Position numbers and translations under genes: made by a program. Under the pieces are notes generated by a model. The model was not told the origin of the DNA and made no database searches. It saw only the letters and a list, made by a program, of their open reading frames with translations. This document shows, piece by piece, positions 1-11,900 of a stretch of 64,000 nt of DNA; within the stretch, counting starts at the first letter, position 1; the number at the start of each line of letters is the position of its first letter. Source of the DNA: Sipunculus nudus. Lineage: Eukaryota; Annelida; Sipuncula; Golfingiida; Sipunculidae. The stretch covers positions 96,062,723 through 96,126,722 of the forward strand of contig CM049309.1 in NCBI GenBank assembly GCA_026874595.1, written 5' to 3'.

Positions 1-1567
1 CACACAAAAAAAATCAGGGTGGTATCTGCAGGCATTGAGGAGAAAAGTCAGTACATATGCATTTGTTATGAAAATTTATATTTTTCATGAAACTTTCTAT
101 GTTCAGGAGCAGTCAAATGGTCAAAAGTAGGTCAACTGAGACAAAACAAGAACTCGATCTGTAACTGGTCATTTTCTGCCTACACACCAAAAATCAGGCC
201 CATATCTGCAGGCACTGTGAAAAAAAGTCCATACATGTGCACCTTTTTATGAAATTTTCTATGTTAGAGCATCGTCAACGGTCAAAAATAGGTCAACTAG
301 GACAAAACGTGAACTCCATCTGTAACTGGTCAATATCTGCCGACACACCAAAATTCAGGCCAATATCTGCAGGCATTGCGAAAAAACGTCTGTACATGTG
401 TATTTGTCATGAAATTTCATATTTTTCATGAAATTTTCTATGTTCAGGAGCGGTAAAACAGTCAAAAGTAAGTCAACCAGGACGAAACGCGAACTCGATC
501 TGTAACTGGTCTATATCTGCCCACACTCCAAAAATTAGGCCAATATCTGCAGGCATTGTGAAAAAAAGTCCGTACATGTGTATCTGTCATGAATATTTCT
601 ATTTTTCATGAAAATTTCTAAGTTTTGGAGCCGTAAAACAGTCAAAAGTAGGTCAACCAGGAAGAAACGCAAACTCTATCTGTAACTGGTCTATATCTGT
701 CCACACACCAAAAATCAGGCCAATATCTGCAGGCACTGAGAAAAAAAACTGTACATGTGTATCTGTCATGAAATTTCATATTTTTCATGAAATTTTCTAT
801 GTTCAGGAGCCGTAAAACGGTCAAAAGTAGGTCAACCAGGATAAAATGCGACCTCCATCTGTAACTGGTCTATATCTGCTTACACACCAAAAATCAGGCC
901 AATATCTGCAGGCACTGCGAAAAAAAATCCGTACATGTGTATCTGTCATGAATATTTCTATTTTTCATGAAATTTTCTAAGTTTAGGAGCCGTAAAACGG
1001 TCAAAAGTAGGTCAACCAGGACGAAACGCGATCTCGATCTGTAACTGGTCGATATCTGCTCACACACCAAAAATCAGGCCAATATCTGCAGGCATTGCGA
1101 AAAAAAGTCTGTACATGTGTATCTGTCATGAATATTTCTATTTTTCATGAAATTTTCTAAGTTTAGGAGCCGTAAAACAGTCAAAAGTAGGTCAACCAGG
1201 ACGAAACGCGAACTCGATCTGTAACTGGTCTATATCTGCTCACACACCAAAAATCAGGCCAATATCTGCAGGCATTGCGAAAAAAAGTCCGTACATGTGT
1301 ATCTGTCATGAATATTTCTATTTTTCATGAAATTTTCTAAGTTAAGGAGCCGTAAAACGGTCAAAAGTAGGTCAACTGGGACGAAACGCGAACTCGATCT
1401 GTAACTGGTCTATATCTGCCCACACACCAAAAATCAGGCCAATATCTGCAGGCATTGCGAAAAAAAGTCCGTACAACTGTTTCATTTCGGAATGACGGAA
1501 GGACGGAAGACGGAATGACGGACATGGGTAAAACTATATGCCCCGGCCACTTTGTGGCGGGGGCATA
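1..1567 (+). mobile_element. Family H repeat element, 3' part (180-bp tandem units)
   Basis: About eight head-to-tail units of 179-180 bp (the phrase AATATCTGCAGGCATTGCG recurs at about 902, 1082, 1262 and 1442). They are followed by a GGAATGACGG microsatellite-like stretch (1490-1525) and a terminal GC-rich hairpin whose arms are TATGCCCC and GGGGGCATA. The same 3' end recurs at 50370-50432, so this is a dispersed element and not just a local array. Its 5' end lies before the window. No open reading frame is convincing. The layout (tandem core, microsatellite, hairpin) matches non-autonomous Helentron/pearl-type elements of molluscs; that class is inferred. Confidence 0.75.
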
Positions 1568-2207
1568 AAAAGTAATTTATCAGTCTTGATGCTCATTTGG
1601 GTGAGCAGCATGACATTGCCCTAACATGGGGCTGGGATGAGGTTTGTGATACCATTAACTGTAATATTCAATAGCAGAAAATCCACAGCTGAGAAAATGA
1701 TATGAGTGCTGTCATTTGGCTGTCTAAAAAATAGAGGTGAACATGCGTGATTTAGAATTTTAATTCAGAGGGTAACAAACATGTAGGAGTTTTCACTTTG
1801 GAGTAAATAACTTAAAAAAAGCTAATCTATTAACTGATAACTAATGTAAATTGAAGATAGTTAAATGCTGCAATACAAATATTCTCTACCTTCAGTAGTT
1901 AAAATGCTCAGTTGGTGAATATTGTTCCTACTGTTCTATCTAAATACATTATGCTCTTGTTTATTATTCAACCTAATTTATGTACACTAGATATATATTT
2001 TCTGTCTGCTAAATTTCAGTCACCTAATTTCAATTATTTAAGTTCAGGTATCTTAATAGATGTTTCAGGGTCTTCTTTCCTTAATATGTAGTATGTCATA
2101 TGTTCTAGGTCTAATGTTACGATATGTGAAAATTTTGCAAATGGGTGACGGGGGTGGGAGGAAGATCACAGACCAAAAACCCCAACTTAAAAAATTGATA
2201 AATGATA
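1568..2207. other. Low-copy AT-rich DNA, no gene seen
   Basis: No repeat matching the rest of the window and no credible exon was seen. The sequence is AT-rich with short homopolymers only. Confidence 0.5.
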
Positions 2208-2505
2208 AATAATTCAAAATTCTAATCTGGGCCAGCCTAGTTTTAAATCAGTCCAGACCAGATTTAAATCCTGAAGTCTTCACCACAGGATTTTAATCTG
2301 GACCGGCCCAGATCAAAATTTTAATCTGGGCTGGCCCAGTTTAAAATCTGGGCCTTGACATATATATATATAGTTTAAAACTGGTCTGGCCCAGATTAGA
2401 ATTTTGATCTAGGCCAGTCCAAATCAAAATTTTGATCTGGGCTAACCCAGTTTTAAATTAGGCCAGATTCTGATCTGGGCCTCGACATATATATATTTAA
2501 CTGTA
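2208..2505. repeat. Duplicated block with inverted CTGGGCC/GGCCCAG words
   Basis: Two related halves (about 2208-2370 and 2371-2505) each end in a run of TATATATA preceded by 'GGGCCTTGACA' or 'GGGCCTCGACA'. The words CTGGGCC and GGCCCAG alternate on both strands, giving many possible hairpins. No coding potential. Confidence 0.6.
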
Positions 2506-3142
2506 ATTTTCTAATGAATACATTTATTTCCTTCATATATTTATGCTCTGTGTGAGTTATCGGAGGATTGTATTCAAACTGAGATTCCCCATGAGGCAGT
2601 CATTCTCATATAATATAAATGTGACAGATAAGCTGATACAGGTGACAGTTTCTTGTAGATATGATCATGAGTATAAAGAAATGTGTGGCTGGGATCTGGA
2701 GACAATATCTATGGTGATAGTGGTGAGAATTTCATTCAGGTAACTAGCTTTCAGTTAAGAAGATCCAGAAAACGAAAAAATAAACAACAACAGCACATTC
2801 AGTATAAAAATGTCTCTTCCTGCCCGCATCAAAAAGGACCATTAAGACTCTGATTAATTTAATCAGCAGCCATCACACGCAAGGCTCTAATAAATGAAGC
2901 AAAGTCAGGAAATTGACAAGAAAGGCCTTAAATGCCACAGGCAAGGTCAATGAAAGCTCAGGTCTGATTCATCTGATGGTTTACTCCTGTGTCAGGCTTA
3001 ACATTCTACAGTAATAAAGAACTGTGTCTGCCACATAACTTGGTGCTTCTCCAACTTATGTTCTTACTGGTGATTCCTGAGTACTTCTAGGAACTTTACA
3101 CTAAAATGTCAACTCTATTTAGACAGACTCTAAATGATTCTA
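2506..3142. other. Low-copy DNA with a homeodomain-type palindrome
   Basis: This stretch is not recognisably repetitive. At 2850-2866 it carries an inverted repeat, CTGATTAA-T-TTAATCAG, built from TAATC half-sites. Around it (2810-3000) the base composition is balanced and the sequence complex. It could be a cis-regulatory element, but nothing in the window proves that. The 66-residue open frame at 2543-2743 matches nothing I recognise. Confidence 0.35.
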
Positions 3143-5593
3143 AAGTGTACATGAACAATAATGAGAACATTAATCTGAAGTGTACATAAACAATAATGAG
3201 AACATTAATCTGAAGTGTACATGAACAATAATGAGAACATTAATCTGAAGTGTCCATGAGCAATAATGAGAACATTCATCTGAAGTGTACATGAACAATA
3301 ATGAGAACATTAATCTGAAGTGTCCATGAACAATAATGAGGACATTCATCTGAAGTGTACATGAACAATAATGAAATCATTAATCTGAAATGTCCATGAA
3401 CAATAATGAGAACATTCATCTGAAGTGTACATGAACAATAATGAGAACATTAATCTGAAGTGTACATGAACAATAATGAAATCATTAATCTGAAATGTCC
3501 ATGAACAATAATGAGAACATGAATCTGAAGTGTACATGAACAATAATGAGGACATGAATCTGAAGTGTACATGAACAATAATGAGAACATGAATCTGAAG
3601 TGTACATGAACAATAATGAGTACATTCATCTGAAGTGTACATGAACAATAATGAGAATATGAATCTGAAGTGTACATGAACAATAATGAGAACATGAATC
3701 TGAAGTGTACATGAACAATAAAGAGGACATGAATCTGAAGTGTACATGAACAATAATGAGAACATTAATCTGAAGTGTCCATGAACAATAATGAGTACAT
3801 TCATCTGAAGTGTACATGAACAATAATGAGACCATGAATCTGAAGTGTACATGAACAATAACGAGAACATGAATCTGAAGTGTACATGAACAATAATGAG
3901 AACATGAATCTGAAGTGTCCATGAACAATAATGAGAACATTCATCTGAAGTGTACATGAACAATAATGAGAACATTAATCTGAAGTGTACATGAACAATA
4001 ATGAAATCATTAATCTGAAATGTCCATGAACAATAATGAGAACATTCATCTGAAGTGTACATGAACAATAATGAGAACATTAATCTGAAGTGTACATGAA
4101 CAATAATGAAATCATTAATCTGAAATGTCCATGAACAATAATGAGAACATGAATCTGAAGTGTACATGAACAATAATGAGAACATTAATCTGAAGTGTAC
4201 ATGAGCAATAATTAGAACATGAATCTAAAGTGTACATGAACAATAATGAGTACATTCATCTGAAGTGTACATGAACAATAATGAGACCATGAATCTGAAG
4301 TGTACATGAACAATAATGAGAACATGAATCTGAAGTGTACATGAACAATAATGAGAACATGAATCTGAAGTGTCCATGAACAATAATGAGAACATTCATC
4401 TGAAGTGTACATGAACAATAATGAGAACATTAATCTGAAGTGTACATGAACAATAATGAAATCATTAATCTGAAATGTCCATGAACAATAATGAGAACAT
4501 TCATCTGAAGTGTACATGAACAATAATGAGAACATTAATCTGAAGTGTACATGAACAATAATGAAATCATTAATCTGAAATGTCCATGAACAATAATGAG
4601 AACATGAATCTGAAGTGTACATGAACAATAATGAGAACATTAATCTGAAGTGTACATGAGCAATAATTAGAACATGAATCTAAAGTGTACATGAAAAATA
4701 ATGAGAACATTAATCTGAAGTGTACATGAAAAAAATAATGAGTACATTCATCTGAAGTGTACATGAACAATAATGAGAACATGAATCTGAAGTGTACATG
4801 AACAATAATGAGAACATGAATCTGAAGTGTACATGAACAATAATGAGAACATGAATCTGAAGTGTCCATGAACAATAATGAGAACATTCATCTGAAGTGT
4901 ACATGAACAATAATGAGAACATTAATCTGAAGTGTACATGAACAATAATGAAATCATTAATCTGAAATGTCCATGAACAATAATGAGAACATTAATCTGA
5001 AGTGTACATGAACAATAATGAGAACATTAATCTGAGGTGTACATGAGCAATAATTAGAACATGAATCTAAAGTGTACACGAAAAATAATGAGAACATTAA
5101 TCTGAAGTGTACATGAACAATAATGAGTACATTCATCTGAAGTGTACATGAACAATAATGAGAACATGAATCTTAAGTGTACATGAACAATAATGAGAAC
5201 ATTAATCTGAAGTGTACATGAGCAATAATGAGAACATTAATCTGAAGTGTACATGAACAATAATGAGAACATTAATCTGAAGTGTCCATGAACAATAATG
5301 AGAACATTAATCTGAAGTGTACAATGAACAATAATGAGGACATTAATCTGAAGTGTACATGAACAATAATGAGTACATTAATCTGAAGTGTACATGAACA
5401 ATAATGAGAACATGGATCTGAAGTGTACATGAACAATGAGAACAGTGATCTGAAGTGTACAATGAACAATAATTAGAACATTTATCTGAAGTGTACATGA
5501 ACAATAATGGGAACATTAATCTGAAGTGTACATGAACAATAATGAGAACATTAATCTGAAGTGTCCATGAACAATAATGAGAACATTAATCTG
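3143..5593. repeat. 35-bp minisatellite array, left part
   Basis: About 70 direct copies of a 35-bp unit containing GTGTACATGAACAATAATGA followed by GAACATTAATCTGAA. Variants (GAACATGAATC, GTACATTCATC, AAATCATTAATC, GTCCATG) are mixed. A higher-order period is visible: the rare variant GAGCAATAATTAG occurs at 4203 and 4658, 455 bp (13 units) apart, and again at 5045, 11 units plus a 2-base insertion further on. The minus strand has no stop codon in any phase of the consensus. Because 35 is not a multiple of three, the array yields long open frames (for example 4185-3346) that cycle through all three phases. I read these as artefacts of the repeat. Confidence 0.95.
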
Positions 5594-6236
5594 TTAGCCA
5601 TATTTGATTTTTAGCAAGTCTGTAATTCAGTTGGTCTGGAGCCCTCATATAGGCACCAAAGATCCCTGCGAAATTCGTAAAGCTGCAGTAGGGTGTTGTT
5701 GAGTTATCGCATGCAAAAGAAAATCAGTGATCAGGCTGTGGCGGCCATATTGCAATTCCAACAGGTCTGTAATTCAATAGGTCTGGAGCCCTCATATGTA
5801 CCAATCATCCCTGTAAATTTGGGAAAGGTGAAGTATGTTGTAGTTGAGTTATCACTCTTGAGGAAAATCAGGGATTGGGCTGTGGCAGCCATATTAAAAT
5901 TCAGACAGGTCTGTAATTCAATTGGTCTGGAGCCCTCATAGGTAACAATCATCCCTGTGCATTTGGGAAAGCTGCAGTAAATTGATGTTGAGTTATAGCG
6001 TGCAAAAGAAAATCAGGGATTGGGCTGTGGCAGCCATATTGGAATTCTGACAAGTCTGTACCAATCATCCCTGTGAATTTGGGAAAGCTGCAGTATGTTG
6101 TTGTTGAGTTATCGCAAGCGAATAAATAGACACTGACGGAAGGACAGAAGTAGGGAAGGACGGATAGATGGAAGGATGGCACGACAGAAAGACGGACTGA
6201 CACAGTGATCACTATAGGGCTTCGCTTTTCAAGCGG
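5594..6236 (+). mobile_element. Family D element inserted in the 35-bp array
   Basis: It interrupts the 35-bp minisatellite. Inside are three to four units of about 145 bp (GGTCTGGAGCCCTCATA at 5633, 5780 and 5924) that include TGAGTTATCGC. The 3' part has an ACGGAAGGACAG-type microsatellite (6130-6200), then an ACTATAGGGC box and a short hairpin (GCTTCGCTT and AAGCGGGGC) ending at about 6232. The array resumes about 16 bp out of register, so a few bases were lost or the 5' end is truncated. No coding frame is credible. The pearl/Helentron-type call is inferred from the layout. Confidence 0.7.
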
Positions 6237-7463
6237 GGCCCTAATAATGAGAACATTCTCTAAATGAATCTGAAGTGTACATGAACAATAATAAGAACAT
6301 TAATCTGAAGTGTACATGAACAATAATGAGAACATTAATCTGAAGTGTACATGAACAATAATAAGAACATTAATCTGAAGTGCACATGAACAATAATGAG
6401 AACATTAATCTGAAGTGTCCATGAACAATAATGAGAACATTAATCTGAAGTGTCCATGAACAATAATGAGAACATTAATCTGAAGTGTACATGAACAATA
6501 ATGAGACCATTAATCTGAAGTGTCCATGGACAATAATGAGAACATTAATTTGAAGTGTCCAGGAACAATAATGAGAACATGAATCTGAAGTGTCCATGAA
6601 CAATAATAAGGACATGAATCTGAAGTGTACATGAACAATAATGAGAACATTAATCTGAAGTGTACATGAACAATAATGAGAACATTAATCTGAAGTGTAC
6701 ATGAACAATAATGAGAACATTAATCTGAAGTGTACATGAACAATAATAAGAACATTAATCTGAAGTGTACAATGAACAATAATGAGAACATTAATCTGAA
6801 GTGTACATGAACAATAAAGAGAACATGAATCTGAAGTGTACATGAACAATAATAAGAACATGAATCTGAAGTGTACAATGAACAATAATGAGAACATTAA
6901 TCTGAAGTGTACATGAACAATAATGAGAACATTAATCTGAAGTGTACATGAACAATAATAAGAACATTAATCTGAAGTGTACAATGAACAATAATGAGAA
7001 CATTAATCTGAAGTGTACATGAACAATAATAAGAACATTAATCTGAAGTGTACAATGAACAATAATGAGAACATTAATCTGAAGTGTACATGAACAATAA
7101 AGAGAACATGAATCTGAAGTGTACATGAACAATAATAAGAACATTAATCTGAAGTGTACAATGAACAATAATGAGAACATTAATCTGAAGTGTACATGAA
7201 CAATAATGAGAACATTAATCTGAAGTGTACATGAACAATAATAAGAACATTAATCTGAAGTGTACAATGAACAATAATGAGAACATTAATCTGAAGTGTA
7301 CATGAACAATAATAAGAACATTAATCTGAAGTGTACAATGAACAATAATGAGAACATTAATCTGAAGTGTACATGAACAATAAAGAGAACATGAATCTGA
7401 AGTGTACATGAACAATAATGAGAACATTAATTCGAAGTGTACAATGAACAATTTTGAGAACAT
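6237..7463. repeat. 35-bp minisatellite array, right part
   Basis: About 35 further copies of the unit seen at 3143-5593. This half is enriched for GTGTACAATGAAC (one extra base) and AATAATAAGAAC variants. Between 6930 and 7460 a block of about 283 bp is repeated nearly unchanged, showing recent multi-unit duplication. The array decays at 7450-7470. Confidence 0.95.
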
Positions 7464-7703
7464 TCAATTCATTTTGGCAATGCTCTACCTTCATGCCCTG
7501 TTCACCAGGCAAAAGCTGCAACTGAAATCTTATCTACTTTTACCTTTTGCATTTCCTATCTTTTAAGGAAATTAAATACTTCTATTCTTAAGGAATTCCT
7601 TTCCTGAGAGAGAATTTTCACTTATTCATACTAACTTACCTAACTAATACTTGACCAGAACTGCACAAAACAGTAAATTATGTAACTATGAAAAATATTT
7701 TTA
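7464..7703. other. Short low-copy spacer
   Basis: Sequence between the minisatellite and the next element. No gene or repeat recognised. Confidence 0.4.
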
Positions 7704-8960
7704 AACAAATGACCCATGGGTCATGATGCTCAGCTGACTTACATGTTGACAATATGTCCTTGCACAGACAACCAATTAAGGAATTTTAGGTGGCATCATT
7801 GTTCATGCATTTTAGCTTAAGTTCATCAAGACCCATAAGCACATCAAATCTGATGACAAACCAACACGCCTTTCATGAGGAATCCGTCAATTTCTGTGTA
7901 TTTTGCATTATTTCTAGGGTGCTCAAACATATCCAAAAACTCTGAGAATATAGGTCACTGTGACCCAATTTTAGGTTTCTGGGGAGAACTCTCAGGACGT
8001 CAAGTAATAAGATTCTGGGCCCAAAGGTCAAGATTTGTACCCTACTTTTGTATCAAATTTTCAATTAATCTGAGGGGTGCTTATATTTATAAGCCCCATA
8101 GCTCAGAAAATATGGGTAACAGAGACTTAAATACACGTTTCCAAGGAGCTTTTCATAGACCTCCATGGATTTTAGGTTAGAAGATTCCAGGTCCAATGTT
8201 AATGATTTGTGCCCTGCTTTGGTATCAAATTTTTTATTATGATTATAAGCCAAACAGCTCAGAGAATATGGGTAACAGAGACCTAATTTCAGGTCTCCAT
8301 GGAGACTTTTGATGTACCTCTCTGGATGTAAAGTGAGAAGATTATGTCTAGTTGTTATGATTTGAGCCCTATTTGAGCTTTTGTATCAAATTTTTCATTA
8401 TTCTGGGGGGTACTTCGGAGCCCCATAGCTCGAAGAATATGGGTAATAGACACCTAATTTCAGGTTTCCAAGGAGACTTTTCATAAGCCTCCCTGCATGT
8501 TGAGACAGAAGATTCCAGGTCCAGCGGTTACAATTTGTGCCCTGTTAACAGATGACGGCATCTTTTGAGGTCTCAATAATAGAAAAAAAGTCGTAAAAAT
8601 TTGAAAAAAATACAGGTGGCGCCACCAGTCTGCAGAAACTGATGAAACACTCCATGATCAATATCCATGCTAAGAATCATGGTGATCAATGCATTAGCTG
8701 TTCAGATACTTGAGCTTTTGTATAAAATTTTTCATTATTCTGGGGGGTACTGCCCCATAGCTTGAAAAATATGGGTAACAGAGACCTAATTCCAGGTTTT
8801 CAAAGAGATTTTTCATGGACCTTTCTGGATGTAAAGTTAGAAGATTCCAGGTCCAGCTGTTACGAATTGTGCCCTGTTAACAGACAGACTGTTGGATTGC
8901 CGGACGGTCGACGGACAAAGAGCAATAGCTCAGATGACTTACAGTCAGCTGAGCTAAAAA
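7704..8960 (+). mobile_element. Family A element, copy A1
   Basis: It starts AACAA-TGACCCATGGGTCATGA, with the subterminal word GCTCAGCTGACT at 7728-7740. It ends with ACTTACAGTCAGCTGAGC then CTAAAAA, so the subterminal words are inverted copies of each other. Inside are modules of about 170-340 bp carrying GGGTAACAGAGACCTAAT and one GGTGGCGCCACC at 8626. A CGGACGGTCGACGGAC microsatellite-like tract precedes the 3' end. No transposase frame is present, so it is non-autonomous. Rolling-circle (Helentron) ancestry is inferred. Confidence 0.75.
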
Positions 8961-8971
8961 TTAATAACAAC

Positions 8972-11900
8972 GACTCAGCCCATCAAGTAGCTATAGGTCT
9001 CAACAAGAAGACATACAAATGTAAGCTCCATGGGCAGCCCATCAAGTAGCTATAGGTCTTAACAAGAAGAAATACAAATGTAAGCTCCATGGGCAGCCCA
9101 TCAAGTAGCTATAGGTCTCAACAAGAAGACATACAAATGTAAGCTCCATGGGCAGCCCATCAAGTAGCTATAGGTCTCAACAAGAAGACATACAAATGTA
9201 AGCTACATGGGCAGCCCATCAAGTAGCTATAGGTCTCAACAAGAAGACATACAAATGTAAGCTCCATGGGCAGCCCATCAAGTAGCTAAAGGTCTCAACA
9301 AGAAGACATACAAGTGTAAGCTCCATGGGCAGCCCATCAAGTAGCTATAGGTCTTAACAAGAAGACATACAAATGTAAGCTCCATGGGCAGCCCATCAAG
9401 TAGCTATAGGTCTCAACAAGAAGACATACAAATGTAAGCTCCATGGGCAGCCCATCAAGTAGCTATAGGTCTCAACAAGAAGACATACAAATGTAAGCTC
9501 CATGGGCAGCCCATCAAGTAGCTATAGGTCTCAACAAGAAGACATACAAATGTAAGCTACATGGGCAGCCCATCAAGTAGCTATAGGTCTCAACAAGAAG
9601 ACATACAAATGTAAGCTACATGGGCAGCCTATCAAGTAGCTATAGGTCTCAACAAGAAGACATACAAATGTAAGCTACATGGGCAGCCCATCAAGTAGCT
9701 ATAGGTCTCAACAAGAAGACATACAAATGTAAGCTACATGGGCAGCCCATCAAGTAGCTATAGGTCTCAACAAGAAGACATACAAATGTAAGCTACATGG
9801 GCAGCCCATCAAGTAGCTATAGGTCTCAACAAGAAGACATACAAATGTAAGCTACATGGGCAGCCCATCAAGTAGCTAAAGGTCTCAACAAGAAGACATA
9901 CAAATGTAAGCTACATGGGCAGCCCATCAAGTAGCTATAGGTCTCAACAAGAAGACATACAAATGTAAGCTACATGGGCAGCCCATCAAGTAGCTATAGG
10001 TCTCAACAAGAAGAAATACAAATGTAAGCTCCATGGGCAGCCCATCAAGTAGCTATAGGTCTTAACAAGAAGACATACAAATGTAAGCTACATGGGCAGC
10101 CCATCAAGTAGCTATAGGTCTCAACAAGAAGACATACAAATGTAAGCTCCATGGGCAGCCCATCAAGTAGCTATAGGTCTCAACAAGAAGACATACAAAT
10201 GTAAGCTACATGGGCAGCCCATCAAGTAGCTAAAGGTCTCAACAAGAAGACATACAAATGTAAGCTACATGGGCAGCCCATCAAGTAGCTATAGGTCTCA
10301 ACAAGAAGACATACAAATGTAAGCTACATGGGCAGCCCATCAAGTAGCTATAGGTCTCAACAAGAAGAAATACAAATGTAAGCTCCATGGGCAGCCCATC
10401 AAGTAGCTAAAGGTCTTAACAAGAAGACATACAAATGTAAGCTACATGGGCAGCCCATCAAGTAGCTATAGGTCTCAACAAGAAGACATACAAATGTAAG
10501 CTCCATGGGCAGCCCATCAAGTAGCTATAGGTCTTAACAAGAAGACATACAAATGTAAGCTACATGGGCAGCCCATCAAGTAGCTAAAGGTCTCAACAAG
10601 AAGACAAACAAATGTAAGCTCCATGGGCAGCCCATCAAGTAGCTATAGGTCTCAACAAGAAGACATACAAATGTAAGCTACATGGGCAGCCCATCAAGTA
10701 GCTAAAGGTCTCAACAAGAAGAAATACAAATGTAAGCTCCATGGGCAGCCCATCAAGTAGCTATAGGTCTCAACAAGAAGACATACAAATGTAAGCTCCA
10801 TGGGCAGCCCATCAAGTAGCTATAGGTCTCAACAAGAAGACATACAAATGTAAGCTCCATGGGCAGCCCATCAAGTAGCTATAGGTCTCAACAAGAAGAA
10901 ATACAAATGTAAGCTCCATGGGCAGCCCATCAAGTAGCTATAGGTCTTAACAAGAAGACATACAAATGTAAGCTACATGGGCAGCCCATCAAGTAGCTAT
11001 AGGTCTCAACAAGAAGACATACAAATGTAAGCTCCATGGGCAGCCCATCAAGTAGCTATAGGTCTTAACAAGAAGACATACAAATGTAAGCTACATGGGC
11101 AGCCCATCAAGTAGCTATAGGTCTCAACAAGAAGACATACAAATGTAAGCTACATGGGCAGCCCATCAAGTAGCTATAGGTCTCAACAAGAAGAAATACA
11201 AATGTAAGCTCCATGGGCAGCCCATCAAGTAGCTATAGGTCTTAACAAGAAGAAATACAAATGTAAGCTCCATGGGCAGCCCATCAAGGAGCTATAGGTC
11301 TCAACAAGAAGACATACAAATGTAAGCTCCATGGGCAGCCCATCAAGTAGCTATAGGTCTCAACAAGAAGACATACAAATGTAAGCTACATGGGCAGCCC
11401 ATCAAGTAGCTATAGGTCTTAACAAGAAGACATACAAATGTAAGCTCCATGGGCAGCCCATCAAGTAGCTATAGGTCTCAACAAGAAGACATACAAATGT
11501 AAGCTCCATGGGCAGCCCATCAAGTAGCTATAGGTCTCAACAAGAAGACATACAAATGTAAGCTACATGGGCAGCCCATCAAGTAGCTATAGGTCTTAAC
11601 AAGAAGACATACAAATGTAAGCTCCATGGGAAGCCCATCAAGTAGCTATAGGTCTCAACAAGAAAACATACAAATGTAAGCTACATGGGCAGCCCATCAA
11701 GTAGCTAAAGGTCTCAACAAGAAGACATACAAATGTAAGCTCCATGGGCAGCCCATCAAGTAGCTATAGGTCTTAACAAGAAGACATACAAATGTAAGCT
11801 CCATGGGCAGCCCATCAAGTAGCTATAGGTCTCAACAAGAAGACATACAAATGTAAGCTCCATGGGCAGCCCATCAAGTAGCTAAAGGTCTCAACAAGAA

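Noticed and set aside
3346-4185. 279-codon minus-strand open frame
   Set aside because: It is entirely within the 35-bp minisatellite; the frame cycles through all three phases of the unit and has no non-repeat sequence.
3143-7463. Telomeric or centromeric repeat
   Set aside because: The unit is not TTAGGG-like, the array is short, and other families interrupt it; nothing here indicates a chromosome end or centromere.
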